A program made the translations under genes and the position numbers. A model generated the notes under the pieces. The model was not told the origin of the DNA, made no database searches, and saw only the letters and a program-made list of their open reading frames with translations. Shown here piece by piece: positions 45,371 to 55,565 of a stretch of 64,000 nt of DNA. Origin of the DNA: Macrostomum hystrix (lineage: Eukaryota; Platyhelminthes; Macrostomidae); NCBI GenBank assembly GCA_950097015.1, contig CATNEN010000001.1, positions 14,129,001 to 14,193,000 on the forward strand. Direction: 5' to 3'. Numbering within the stretch: position 1 is the stretch's first letter; every line of letters begins with the position of its first letter.

Positions 45371-46511
45371 TAGCTAATGACTATTTATTTATGAACACTA
45401 TTTTCCCCCAGGTCTTTATAACACTAGCTAGAATTGTGGCATTGCTAGCTATCTTTACTGAGTTATCTGATGTACTAGAGTGTACACTTGAGCTATCAGA
45501 TCTTGTACATTTATGCTCAAGCCCCATACACAGTTCATACCAGCCCTGTATAATTACCTCAATTGTGGTCCTATTTAACCTAATATAGCTAACAATCCTT
45601 TATAAGCTCTTATCAGCCTTCTGCCCCTTCTTGCCTAGCTATAGATCTAAATACAAACAGCAAACCAACTGTCTCACCTCTCACACCTAACAGGACAAGG
45701 AGAGCCTATCTAACAGGACAAGGAGTCCCAAGAATCCTAGTCTGGTGTTGAAGCTGAATGGCCAACAATCAACAACAACCAAAAAGACATGATTGACTAA
45801 CTGTGAATAAACTAATCTTGTTCTGAATGCCTTTATGAATATTGATTAAACTGAGGCCCTCTTTTTATCCCTAGTTGACATTTCAAAATTTGCTAATATA
45901 GATAAACACAGAACTTGAGCTGCTATAAGAGACTTAAAGGTAAAATGGTAAAAATGAGCCTTCTGTAAAAACTGTAGCTACAGTGCATAAATATTTCAGA
46001 ACCTATACACAAACTTCATAAGAACACACTTTGCTGCTGTATTCATATAACATACTCTAAATACAAATGCCAACTCAAATAATTATGACATGGCTGAAAT
46101 TCCTAGCAATTAAATGCTTGAAATAATAATTAGCTTTGCAAAATAAACTTTTCCTATGTTTCGTGAAGAAATGGCAGGAAAAAATCTCATGAGTCTTTGT
46201 ATTTATTTCGTCTTGTCTAATTAATTTCAGTGTCAACTTATGTTTATCGGTTTGAAATTTCACACGTGCATTAGATTAACGGAGAAGTGAAAGTGAAAGT
46301 GAAAACAAAGGTTTGCAGTGCATTGCAGCTTAAAAAGTGATTTGCTCAAGCCAAAATAAATGTGAATTCTCAAATTCTACGTTTGAGAAATATGTGATAT
46401 ATGAAATATGTTTATGATTTTCTAACTATTGCTGTGTGACTGGCTTTTTGAAGGACAAAAACACTTTTTCACTGGCTGGTATAAACTCGGCCGGTCGATT
46501 TCGAAATTTCG
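45371..46511. other. Upstream region of the bHLH gene
   Basis: AT-rich. Bases 46085-46510 are compatible with a promoter region, and 46282-46300 holds GAAGTGAAAGTGAAAGTGAAAA. Bases 6542-6745 contain a related stretch (TCTTGTCTAAT, GTTTGCAGTGCAT), so part of this is repeated. No gene otherwise. Confidence 0.4.
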
Positions 46512-46880
46512 ATGGAGCTCCGAATTAAAAAAACACGAACCACGCGCCCAGTAGAGTTGATGGAGCATAGGAGAATCAGCAAGCAGGTGATGGAGCAGCA
46601 GCGCAGAGCCAGAATTAATGCCAGCTTGGACAGACTCAAAGAGCTGCTGCAGGCCAACAAGGTGATAAAACCGTACCGGATTAAGCGCCTAGAGAAGGCC
46701 GACATCCTGGAGCTGACTGTGGAGCTGCTGCTGAATGACTCAGCCAAGACTCAATCTACGGCCATGAGCTTCTGCTGCAAGTCTTCGGCCTCATCAACGG
46801 TGTCGGCTTTGTCTACTGACGAAGAATCTAGCCAGTCGATGGACCAGGAGGGAGCCCAGCCTGTGTGGCGTCCTAGGTAA
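46512..46880 (+). CDS. Hes/Hairy-like bHLH transcription repressor with altered C-terminal motif
   Basis: 122 residues, ATG to TAA, single exon. The bHLH spans about residues 18-76: HRRISKQVMEQQRRARIN, LDRLKELLQANK, a loop, then KRLEKADILELTVELLL. LEKADILE and RRARIN are characteristic of Hes/Hairy repressors, which bind N- or E-boxes and recruit Groucho/TLE. The diagnostic Pro of the Hes basic region (SKP) is Gln here. No Orange domain is evident. The protein ends in VWRPR where Hes proteins end in WRPW; one base (AGG for TGG) changes the last residue. The short tail is Ser-rich. It may be a diverged duplicate that has lost Groucho binding. Inside unit A but absent from unit B. Confidence 0.85.
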   Translation: MELRIKKTRTTRPVELMEHRRISKQVMEQQRRARINASLDRLKELLQANKVIKPYRIKRLEKADILELTVELLLNDSAKTQSTAMSFCCKSSASSTVSALSTDEESSQSMDQEGAQPVWRPR

Positions 46881-46975
46881 CCGGCCCCTGGCAACAGCAT
46901 CCGGCATTCCAGCATAAGTCAACTTAGTGAATTAGTTTCGTTGTTTTGTTATTTAGTTGTCATGGACTGATTGTC

Positions 46976-47200
46976 CCCAAACTGAGAATCTGGGATTGTC
47001 ACCAAACTGAGGATCTGGGATTGTCACCAAACTGAGGATCTGGGATTGTCACCAAACTGAGGATCTGGGATTGTCACCAAACTGAGGATCTGGGATTGTC
47101 ACCAAACTGAGGATCTGGGATTGTCACCAAACTGAGGATCTGGGATTGTCACCAAACTGAGGATCTGGGATTGTCACCAAACTGAGGATCTGGGATAATT
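46976..47200. repeat. 25-base minisatellite, GATTGTCACCAAACTGAGGATCTGG
   Basis: About nine near-identical tandem units just 3' of the bHLH gene. Shorter stretches of the same unit occur at 47341-47490, 48362-48410, 63030-63100 and 63240-63290. Confidence 0.95.
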
Positions 47201-49334
47201 GTCATTAAACTGAGCTTTACATTTTTATATATTGTTGTATCATTGTATCGTTGTATCGTATCAATGTTGTATCATTGTTGTTGTGTTGTATCAGTGTTGT
47301 ATCAAGGCTTAGTTCATTTCATTGTTTAAAACTTTTTATCTGGGGGATTATCACCAATCTGGGATTGTCCCAAACTGAGGATCTGAGATTGTCACCAAAC
47401 TGAGGATCTGGGATTGTCCCAAACAGAGGATCTGGGATTGTCACCAAGCAGAGGATCTGGGATTGTCACCAAACTGAGGATCTGGGATAATTGTCATTAA
47501 ACTGAGCTTTAAATTTTTATATATTGTTGTATCATTGTATCGTTGTATCGTATCAATGTTGTATCATTGTTGTTGTGTTGTATACAAATCATTAAATAAA
47601 TAAATCAATATATGCTCAGTTAAAGAGTGACTATAAGCATGCCAAACTTAACTGGTGCCTACGAGAGTCAGTTCCGATGTCGCCGCATTAGAAATCAACT
47701 AATGCGAAACAAAAAATTTAAATGCTTTCACTGTCGATCAATTCTTTTCTTTGATCTCTTTCTGACTTGCTCATGCCATTTTAAAGAACTGACTTACCTG
47801 TATTACGTATTACGTATTATGACTTACGTATTAACCTGGAAAGTCACCTAGAAAATTTTATCTTTACTCTGACTATGTCAGTACTATATGGCTGTCGTCG
47901 GTGTCCCAATAGATTTGAGCACAGTTTATCGAGTCGGATTCAATTGAAAATCTATCTAGAAATGATTTCCTACACGACTGAGTTGATTTCATGATTTCAA
48001 ATGATTTCCACTCGAACTTATTAACCTGGAAAGTCACCTAGAAAATCCCGGGCTCTATGAGCAATGGGATATTGCATGCATGCGACTTTGCCAGTGCGAT
48101 TTTTAGTGCAGCACATGAACAAACAGAGCTGGGAATTGCCGTTCGAGCTGAGCATGACAGCTAGGACTGATAAGAAGTTTCTAGAACGGAAATCAGCGGA
48201 GCGGGATAGAGACGTTTTCTAGCACCGAAAATGTAAAGGAAAGACATGCGTTCACGCATGTACATGTTGGCAATAAAGCTATTTAGAAAGCAGCGAAAAG
48301 TGACGTACAGTCACACAGTTTTAAAGCTCACCTGAACTCTAGAGCAGTGTCTCGTTGGCACATTGAGGATCTGGGATTGTCACCAAACTGAGGATCTGGG
48401 TTGTCATTAAACTGAGCTTTAAATTTTTACATGTTGTATACCGACTGAACACATGCGGGATGACGGCTTAGTTCATTTCGTTGTTTCAAACATTTTAATT
48501 AACTAATACAAATCTTTAAACAAATATATGTCTATAAATATATGGTCAGTTAAAGAGTGACTAAGCATGCAAAACTTAACTGGTGCCTACGAGAGAAATC
48601 AACTAATGCGAAACTAAAAATTTAAACTCTTTCTGTCTCAAATCTTTTCTTTGATCTCTTTCTGACTTCTCATGCCATTTATGGCATTAATGAAATTAAT
48701 CGTAATTAAAATTTAAACATTCTACTACATCTCACTACCCCACTTCCCCTCACTCTACTGCATCTCACTACCACACTTCCTCTCACTCTGCTGCATCTCA
48801 CTATCCCACTTCCTCTCACTCTACTGCATCTTACTACCACACTTCCTCTCACCCTACTGCTCTCCCTCTCACCCTACCTGATCCCCCTTTCACCATACCT
48901 GCTCTCTATCTGACCCTACTGATCTCCCTCTCACCCTACTAATCTAGGGAATCTAGGGATTCTAGGGAAGGCACGGAATCGATTTTGGGACCTCCCTTAA
49001 TCCAGATTGATCTCGACGAATTTTGAGTCCCTATGCTCTATGATAAATGTAGAGGAAACTGAAAATTAGAAGCAACCATGCTAATTTATATACTAGCTAG
49101 CTATTATACTAAGTTTTCATGCAGAGTCATATAATTTCAGTCTACATGAGCAGGTCTTTCGGAAAGAATGAGCTATAGGATATGACTGAAACAGTCACCT
49201 ATCGTTTCTACTAATAGTAGCACATGGCGAATTAATCTTCCTGCAAATATTTTCGCATACTAAAAAAAAGTTATAAAATTAAGTAGAAAATTTCGAAAAT
49301 GATGCAAACAATATTTCCAAATTAAGGAGCAACT
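47201..49334. other. Repeat-rich spacer, no gene identified
   Basis: 47220-47340 and 47510-47590 share GTTGTATCATTGTATCGTTG. The GGTCAGTTAAAGAGTGACTA segment near 47615 recurs at 48543 and 63589. 48718-48950 is a ~37-base tandem repeat of CTCACTCTACTGCATCTCACT type. 47880-48055 is the plus-oriented copy of the dispersed repeat at 30421-30600. Confidence 0.7.
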
Positions 49335-49348
49335 AGACATGTTAAAGG
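49335..49348. other. Target-site duplication, left copy
   Basis: AGACATGTTAAAGG here and at 50149-50162 flank the LINE insertion exactly. Confidence 0.85.
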
Positions 49349-50148
49349 CGGCGATCCATGCCCTTGGACGCACGCACACCTGCTCGCGCACAGTCCTCGA
49401 CTGCGTCGCGCAACTCAACCGCTTAGGGACCCACAACAAGGTGTCCCTAAGGTGGATTCCAGGGCACTCTGGCCACCCTGGTAACGAATTCGCCGACAGC
49501 CTCGCCAAGGCCGGTTCGACGGGCTCGCTTTTTGGCCCCGTGCCTGCGGTCTCCACCCCTACCGCCGTCTTCAACACTCGGATTAACCAGTGGGTGACCT
49601 CAAAGCACAAGGACAGATGGATCAATACCGCCGATTGTCGGCAGTCTCGCGCTGCTGTCCCTTGTCCCTCCACTGCCCTTCGCAAAGCCTTGCTTGGACT
49701 GAACCGCAAGGACATCAGGGCAGTCACCATGGCCCTCTCTGGCCATGGCTGTTTCGCCAGGCACCGCTTCCTGCAAGGCAAAATCCGCAGTGAGGAATGC
49801 CCCTTCTGCCTCTCCTATGTTGAGGATGCAGAGCATTTTATTTGCGACTGCCCCGCCTTCACTCAGGACCGGCTCACCTATCTCGGCCCAAACCCGGATC
49901 TCCCCGACGTTTTCAGGCCTGAGAACATCTGCCAGCTCGTCCGATACCTGAGGGCCACCGGGCGAGCAACCCTCCACCTCCTGGACACTCCGGAGGAGGA
50001 CCGCGCTGCGGACGCCGGCACCACCGGATCCCCCTGCGCGACACCGCAGCTCTAGTTGCCCGTGGTCGCCAGGGGCTAGCGGAATGGGCGGCAACGCCTC
50101 CCCGCTGCATCCGGAAGATGCCCCCTGCAGCTAAGTCAAGTCAAGTCA
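49349..50148 (+). mobile_element. 5'-truncated non-LTR retrotransposon (I/Jockey/R1-type group with RNase H)
   Basis: The open frame runs to the TAG at 50055. It encodes the C-terminus of a LINE ORF2: the RNase H end with [25 protein letters not shown] (the HSG..GNE.AD signature), then the zinc-knuckle-like [20 protein letters not shown] typical of I, LOA and R1-type elements. A short 3' UTR follows and then a (TCAAG)n tail at 50132-50150. A 14-base target-site duplication flanks the insert. Reverse transcriptase and endonuclease are absent, as expected for a 5'-truncated copy. Coding sequence without internal stops and a perfect duplication suggest a recent insertion. The ATG at 49339 lies inside the target duplication and is not a biological start. 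Confidence 0.9.
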
Positions 50149-50162
50149 AGACATGTTAAAGG
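50149..50162. other. Target-site duplication, right copy
   Basis: Second AGACATGTTAAAGG, directly after the pentamer tail of the LINE. Confidence 0.85.
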
Positions 50163-50245
50163 TGAAATAATATTTTTCTGCAACCATAAGTCACGTGTAC
50201 TACACGAAAAGATAAAAAAAGCGCGTAAAAAGTGATGTTTACAAA

Positions 50246-50560
50246 ACCGTGCGCCCAGGCGGCGGGAGGCGTATAGCAAGGGCGTGTAGGAAAATCACTA
50301 TGCGCCCAGGCGGCGGGAGGCGTATAGCAAGGGCGTATAGGAAAATCACCATGCGCCCCGGCGCCGGCTGGGCGTATAGCGGGGCGCACGGCGCCCCACT
50401 CTGCGCCCCAAAAAGCTGTCCCACCCCCGGTGGGACATTACTATACGCCCCCTCTGTACGCCCCACCCTGCGCCTCCCGCCGGGCGCACAGCGCCCGGGC
50501 GTATAGAATGTCCGTGCGCCCGCGACAGCGCCCCGCCCTGCGCCGGGCGCAGGGTAGGTG
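50246..50560. repeat. GC-rich repeat, 51-base units with internal inverted parts
   Basis: GCGCCCAGGCGGCGGGAGG..GTATAGCAAGGGCGT occurs at 50251 and 50302, with a diverged unit at 50353. Further right, the same words appear inverted (CTATACGCCCC at about 50442, TATAGAATGTCCGTGCGCC near 50500). The segment GGTGGGACATTACTATACGC at 50428 recurs at 51060. Confidence 0.8.
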
Positions 50561-50705
50561 GAGGGGGGTGGGGGTGCAGTGTAAATAAAATTCGGCGCAT
50601 ATCCTCAAAGTCTACTGTTAGTAGGCTGTGCAGTATTTTTGAGCGCCGTAAAAAGCCTAGCTTTTTAAAAGGTCCGCTCCTACCCAGCAGCTCCGCTACT
50701 GTGGG

Positions 50706-50855
50706 TCATCAGTGGGTCACAGCCTATCACTGTCTCATCAGTGGGTCACAGCCCATCAATGTCTCATCAGTGGGTCACAGCCCATCACTGTATCATCAGT
50801 GGGTCACAGCCCATCACTGTATCATCAGTGGGTCACAGCCCATCCTGCACTGTAT
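50706..50855. repeat. 29-base tandem repeat, ATCAGTGGGTCACAGCCCAT units
   Basis: Five units with few changes; the last has a small insertion. Confidence 0.95.
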
Positions 50856-51344
50856 CATGAAAATAATGGGACGCAGATAAACAACAGTTTTTATAAATCG
50901 CAGTTTTCTAAATAAATAATGACTCCGCATTCTCTACAGTGCTGCTCTTGTAATTTTCCGCCCTACTTTATTGTATAGTTAATATTATTATTCATATATT
51001 TTGTTATACTCCACTTGTAGTTCTAACTACCATAGTAATTCGTACCTTACACTTCTACCCGGTGGGACATTACTATACGCCCCCTCTGTACGCCGCTCCG
51101 CTACTGCCCCAGCAGCTCCGCTCCTGCCCCAGCAGCTCCGCTCGCCACGCTGCCCCCTCCCTCCTGACCATGTACTTTTCATACGTATGTTTCATTTTTT
51201 GTATGCATGCCGTATATATAAAGCTTTACTTTGAATTTAAAGTCACTTTAAATAAATAAAATTGAACATGCTCATGTAATTTTTCTATTCGTCACCGCTA
51301 TAAATGGTTTACGAATATGTTCATTCTAGTCTCATTAAATACTT

Positions 51345-51795
51345 TTGACGCTGCTAAAGGTACAAATTTATTATCAATTTCAAAGCGAATATGCAAGCCA
51401 TGATTGAAAAGAAAAGTAAAGAATGCTTTACAGTATCATCAAGCAAAGACAGTACGGTATAAGTGATTCAAAGTACAAAAATTAGTCCACATTTTGTCCC
51501 TGCCATGCCAGCTCTGCCAATCCTCCCTGTCAAGCCCTGCACTGCGTGATTTTGTTAATCTTATAATTATAATGTTATAATTAAATTCTTACTGACGCAG
51601 CTAAAGGTACAAATTTATTATCAATTTCAAAGCGAATATGCAAGCCATGATTGAAAAGAAGAGTAAAGAATGTTTTACAGTATCATCAAGCGAAGACAGT
51701 TACGGTTTAAGTAAATACAAAGCACGAAAATTAGTCCACATTTTGTCCCTGCCATGCCAGCTCTGCCAATCCTCCCTGTCAAGCCCTGCACTGCG
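51345..51795. repeat. ~200-base direct duplication, spacing 247 bases
   Basis: 51345-51547 and 51592-51795 are nearly identical, from GACGC(T/A)GCTAAAGGTACAAA to CTGTCAAGCCCTGCACTGCG. In the second copy an ATG at 51638 opens a 121-codon frame with CQLCQSS and CHLCESS motifs; in the first copy the frame is broken by a one-base deletion. Coding status is unclear. Confidence 0.8.
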
Positions 51796-52003
51796 CGCCA
51801 GTCAGTCGTCCTCGTTGTGCCACCTCTGCGAGTCGTCCGTGCCACGCCACCTCCGCCAGTCGACCATGTCGTCCCGTAACCGGCTGACTGGTTTTCTGGA
51901 GAAATTGGAAAGTATCCACGATTTATTTGTGTGTGCAAGGTTTACTGTAAAATTACTTGTTTACATACACTGTACAGCAATGCAGATAATAGAGATCCAG
52001 TGA
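51638..52003 (+). CDS. Hypothetical ORF with paired CxxC motifs
   Basis: 121 residues from ATG to TGA. Features are a Lys/Ser-rich start (MIEKKSKECFTVSSSEDSYG), LPCQLCQSSLSSPALRASQS and LCHLCESSVPRHLRQST. The two C-x2-C-x-S-S motifs look like an internal repeat. No domain recognised. Most of the N-terminal half is within the duplicated block just upstream. It may be a decayed exon, or chance in a repeat. Confidence 0.25.
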   Translation: MQAMIEKKSKECFTVSSSEDSYGLSKYKARKLVHILSLPCQLCQSSLSSPALRASQSSSLCHLCESSVPRHLRQSTMSSRNRLTGFLEKLESIHDLFVCARFTVKLLVYIHCTAMQIIEIQ

Positions 52004-52745
52004 GATAGAATCCAGATGTATATGGAATGAGGTACACGACATTTGAGATTGTAAACGAGATGAAGCAAAGATTCTTAATAAGCGGAAATATTAGAATAAG
52101 ATCAGACATGAGATTCAGAATGAGATGAAGTACAAGATCGAGCATAAGATTAACCATAAAAAACTTAAATTTTAAACGCTACTTATCTTTTATAGCAAGT
52201 CAACCAGGTCCCGCAACTGGTAGACGTCCGGCACCATGGTAGAACTGGAAAGAAATATTCATTATGTAATTCATGCAAAAAAACTAGTGCTTCTGTAAAC
52301 TTAGTTCTAAATAAAAAAATTCACTGTGCTTTTTGTACTGCTAATATTAGAATGTACAAATAATTTTTTGTGTGTTTGTTCAATTATTAGATACGATAAG
52401 CAATTGAGTTGCAGACTTGAGTAAGAGCTGCAGGCATGTAAATAGCGAATTTTAGTGTTTTTGATTACAGGATGCGATGAGCAAGAGTTGCAGGCACGAA
52501 CAAGATGTCCGGGTATAAAGACGACGTGTAGGCATGTAGATTGTAATTTTTTGTGTTTTTCATCGACTATACGACGAGCAAGAGTTGCAGAAATAAGCAG
52601 TGCAAATTCCTAGTACTTGTACTCGTAGTAGGCAGTAAAGATATTTAAAAGCCACTTATCTTTCCTGTTCCGCCGGAAGCCTTGTCATATAGGAGCACTC
52701 GGTCGGATCTCTACCGAGTTTAATCCTCCTCAGTCATCTCGCTCA

Positions 52746-55173
52746 TCAGGCCATCAGCGTCCTCATCGGAGCACTCCACAGCTCTGCTCGACTGTGATGC
52801 GGCTGCAAAGAATGCCTTTTTCGCGAGGCATGGCTGACCAGCTGCGAGCCAGGTCTCTTAGCGCCGGCTGGCGAAGGTGTGGCAGATGCTCCTGATGCAC
52901 CAGAGGCTGACAGGCGTCGATGCGGTCTGCTCGTTTGACGGTCCTTGCCTCGATGGAGCATGTCGCATAATCGGCTACCGACGTACGTGGCGGTCAATTG
53001 TTGTCCGGTTGTCGTGCCGTAGATGCTGGTGGCGGCATCTAGATTAGAGGTAGAGTGAGAGGTAGGTAGATTGACAAGTACAGGTAAAGTTTGTCGGATA
53101 GGAAATGTGAAAGTACCAATCAGATTCCTGAAAATTTCGTACCTTGGACGTGTCGCAATAAAACGGCCTTGAAGCCAAGGCATGCGTCGGAAAACTGCGT
53201 TTCGACACCGTCCTGGATGCATTTCTGGCGTAGGCCTGCACCGCTATAATTCACCTTCGTCTGCATCTCAGGTGTCAAGCAGGTGTCCAACCACACCCGG
53301 ATGGTGGCTCCGACAGTCGCCATTTTTCTGTTGGGCAGGGCTTGTTTCAACTGGTACGTCCACTCTGCAGGCGTGTTCTCCGCGTAGTGGACATACCTCT
53401 GCCAGGAGTCGATGGGCCAGAATTGGAGCTGTTGCACTGGTTGCTGGTCCTTCGTTAATGACAGGCGCAGTTGCTGCACTTCCTCCTTAACAGAGGCCAG
53501 CTCGGTGGCTAGTTTCTGCTGTGTTGCTTCCATCTTCTTGAACAATCGGGTACTCTCGCGTACTGCGAACAGGGCGACGTAGAGAATGCCGCGATTGCTT
53601 TCTAATGGGAAATCGACCCCCGACTGTATTTGCTGCTCCAGTCGTCCGATGGAGATGCCCTGGAAGCTTCGGAAACCTGCTGATGTCAGTCCGGTATCCT
53701 CTGCATCTGCCTCTGCTTCAGCTGCTGCCTCTGCTTCCGCTGCTGCCTCTGCTTCCGCTGCTGCCTCTGCTTCCGCTGCTGCCTCTGCTTCAGCTGCTGC
53801 CTCTGCTTCCGCTGCTGCTTCTGCTGCCGCTGCTGCCGCTGCTGCTTCCGCTGCTGCCGCAGCTGCCGCAGCTGCTGCTTTTGCAGCTGCCGCCTTAGCT
53901 GCCGCGGCTTTTGCAGCTTCTGTGGCCGCAGACTTCGGAATCGTTGATGGCAGTGGCACCAGTTTTGCTAAAGTCAGCGGCACGTCTACGCAGGGCAGCT
54001 TTAGTAGCTGCGCTTCGGATTCCGCTTGCTCCTCCGGACAGACGAAAAAATCGTCCGTGTCGGACGCAGAACCAGTCGAGATGTTCTGTTAGGTCGGATA
54101 AGTTAGGGGATAAGTAAGTGAGGAAAATGTTGGGGTTACTAGCATTGGATAACAGTGATTGATTATCGATTCGAATGATTGACATTGAATAACAGTGATT
54201 GATTATCGATTCGAATGATTGACATTGAATAACAGTGATTGATTATCGATTCGAATGATTGACATTGAATAACAGTGATTGATTATCGATTCGGATGATT
54301 GACATTGGATAACAGTGATTGATTATCGATTCGGATGATTGACATTGAATAACAGTGATTGATTATCGATTCGGATGATTGACATTGGATAACAGTAATT
54401 GATTATCGAAAATGTTGATAAACATTCGATAATATATTTTTGATGGACAATCGTTGTTAGTGATTGATAATTGATGATGTTGACTGATAATTTACTGAGG
54501 TGATTAATTGTACTGAGATATCTAAATGTGTGTGCGTGAGAGAGAGAGATATAGAGTGGACAGACAAACAGATTGTAACTTACACCACACTGAAACTTGC
54601 GTCGCGCCTGCCGCATATCTTCAGCGCAGAGAACCCTCGGTTTCAATTGCCGAATTATATCGACAATTGACCGTCTTTTTTCGATCATGTTGCGGACGAA
54701 GCGTAGGCTGGGCGGCTCCAGAGAGTCATCCAGGTATACCTAAATTGGTCATTTTTAGAAAAGATCTTGTAGAGAAAGAATTGAACCAAATTGTCAGACA
54801 AACTGACTTAACTGACAGACATTTTTCTCACTCCACCTCACTCCACCTCTCACTCCACCTCGCACTACCTCTCACTCCACGTCTCACTACCTTTCACTCC
54901 ACCTCTCACTCTGCCATACACTCCACCTGTCACTGACATATATATGCGGCATATATCGTAAAAAAAGCAAAAATGTGCATTAGATCTCACCTGGAGGACT
55001 TCAGCTGCGTAGACTCTGCCTGCATATTTGGCCGTGCAGCGCCACCTCTCTTCACTGTCCTTTAACAGTGACAATTCAGAAACTGTCCGATTTTTTAACT
55101 CACATTCACCTACATCACTCTCATTAGCTTCAATAACCTGCCTGTCGGCTTCAAATACGACTAAAAACTTCAT
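52746..55173 (-). CDS. DUF4806/BEN-like family protein, second paralogue
   Basis: Exons 55173-54991, 54739-54584, 54085-53143 and 53038-52746 join in phase (0,0,1) to 524 residues. The N-terminal region has MKFLVVFEADRQVIEANESD and ERWRCTAKYAGRVYAAEVLQ, like the small N-terminal beta module seen in many DUF4806/BEN proteins. Exon 2 has LRFVRNMIEKRRSIVDIIRQL. Exon 3 has a long Ala/Glu tract (about 53690-53935), a coiled-coil-like stretch, SWQRYVHYAENTPAEW, and the core TIRVWLDTCLTPEMQTKVNYSG, which parallels CLASNMQCVVNWSG in the gene at 16662-18640. In exon 4 the given frame ends at TGA 52746, but a one-base change in an A5 run at about 52830 would open an acidic tail ending at 52720. Probably nuclear; function unknown. 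Confidence 0.6.
53690..53935 (-). repeat. Trinucleotide-rich tract coding Ala and Glu
   Basis: GCTGCTGCCTCTGCTTCC hexacodon units are repeated in tandem. On the minus strand they encode EAEAAA and then poly-Ala within exon 3 of the DUF4806/BEN-like gene. Confidence 0.9.
54135..54415. repeat. 40-base tandem repeat with ATCGATTCGAATGATTGA
   Basis: Seven units of 40 bases lie in predicted intron 2 of the minus-strand gene. The unit includes the palindromic parts ATCGAT and TTCGAA. Confidence 0.95.
54830..54935. repeat. Inverted fragment of the GAGAGGTGGAGT 12-mer satellite
   Basis: CTCACTCCACCT units here are the reverse complement of the arrays at 36428 and 58803. It sits in intron 1 of the DUF4806/BEN-like gene. 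Confidence 0.85.
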
Positions 55174-55565
55174 GTCTGCAGAATATTTGAGAATTGAGAT
55201 TTGAGAAAATTTGAGAACGACAGGAGGTTAGGGGAGCGAAGATAAGCTAAAGCTTTACTTATATGTCAGATCAAACTGCACGGCCTAGACAGTGGGAAGG
55301 CTCGTCGCGCGCTCATTGGTTAGTTATGAAAAATCCTGTAAACCCACTATCCGCTAGCTACCGATTGTGCCATTGGTGCCGACTATGGAGAGTGGAGTCA
55401 GTTTGTTTTGGAGGATCTTTGTAGTGTAGCTATTGAAAGTGCGTTGCAAGACTAAGAGCACGACTAAAACTACGACTAAGAGTTGACAAATATTACACTA
55501 TTACATACTTTTACTATTACATATTAATTACTACAGACGTACAGACAGTAGTAAACATTTACAGC
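55174..55565. promoter_or_regulatory. Divergent intergenic region
   Basis: 392 bases separate the minus-strand DUF4806/BEN-like start from the plus-strand transposase start, so a shared promoter region is likely. TTACTATTACATATTAATTAC precedes the plus gene. No defined motif is assigned. Confidence 0.3.

Larger units (their letters stand above)
36296..48060. repeat. Segmental duplication, unit A
   Basis: Blocks shared in the same order and orientation with unit B: 36296-37730 (array plus SET gene) with 58684-60310; 41252-42060 with 60643-61290; 42370-43090 (poly-Q gene) with 61395-62020; 43200-43980 with 62175-62970; 47285-47630 with 62972-63610; 47840-48060 with 63617-63815. Unit A also has extra material, notably a further poly-Q copy (38.6-39.3 kb), three more copies of a ~620-base block and the bHLH gene. 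Confidence 0.9.

Noticed and set aside
50706-50855. Hammerhead-ribozyme-like CTGATGA words on the minus strand of the 29-base repeat
   Set aside because: The matching GAAA core and flanking stems are absent; the CTGATGA comes only from the ATCAGTGGGTCA unit.
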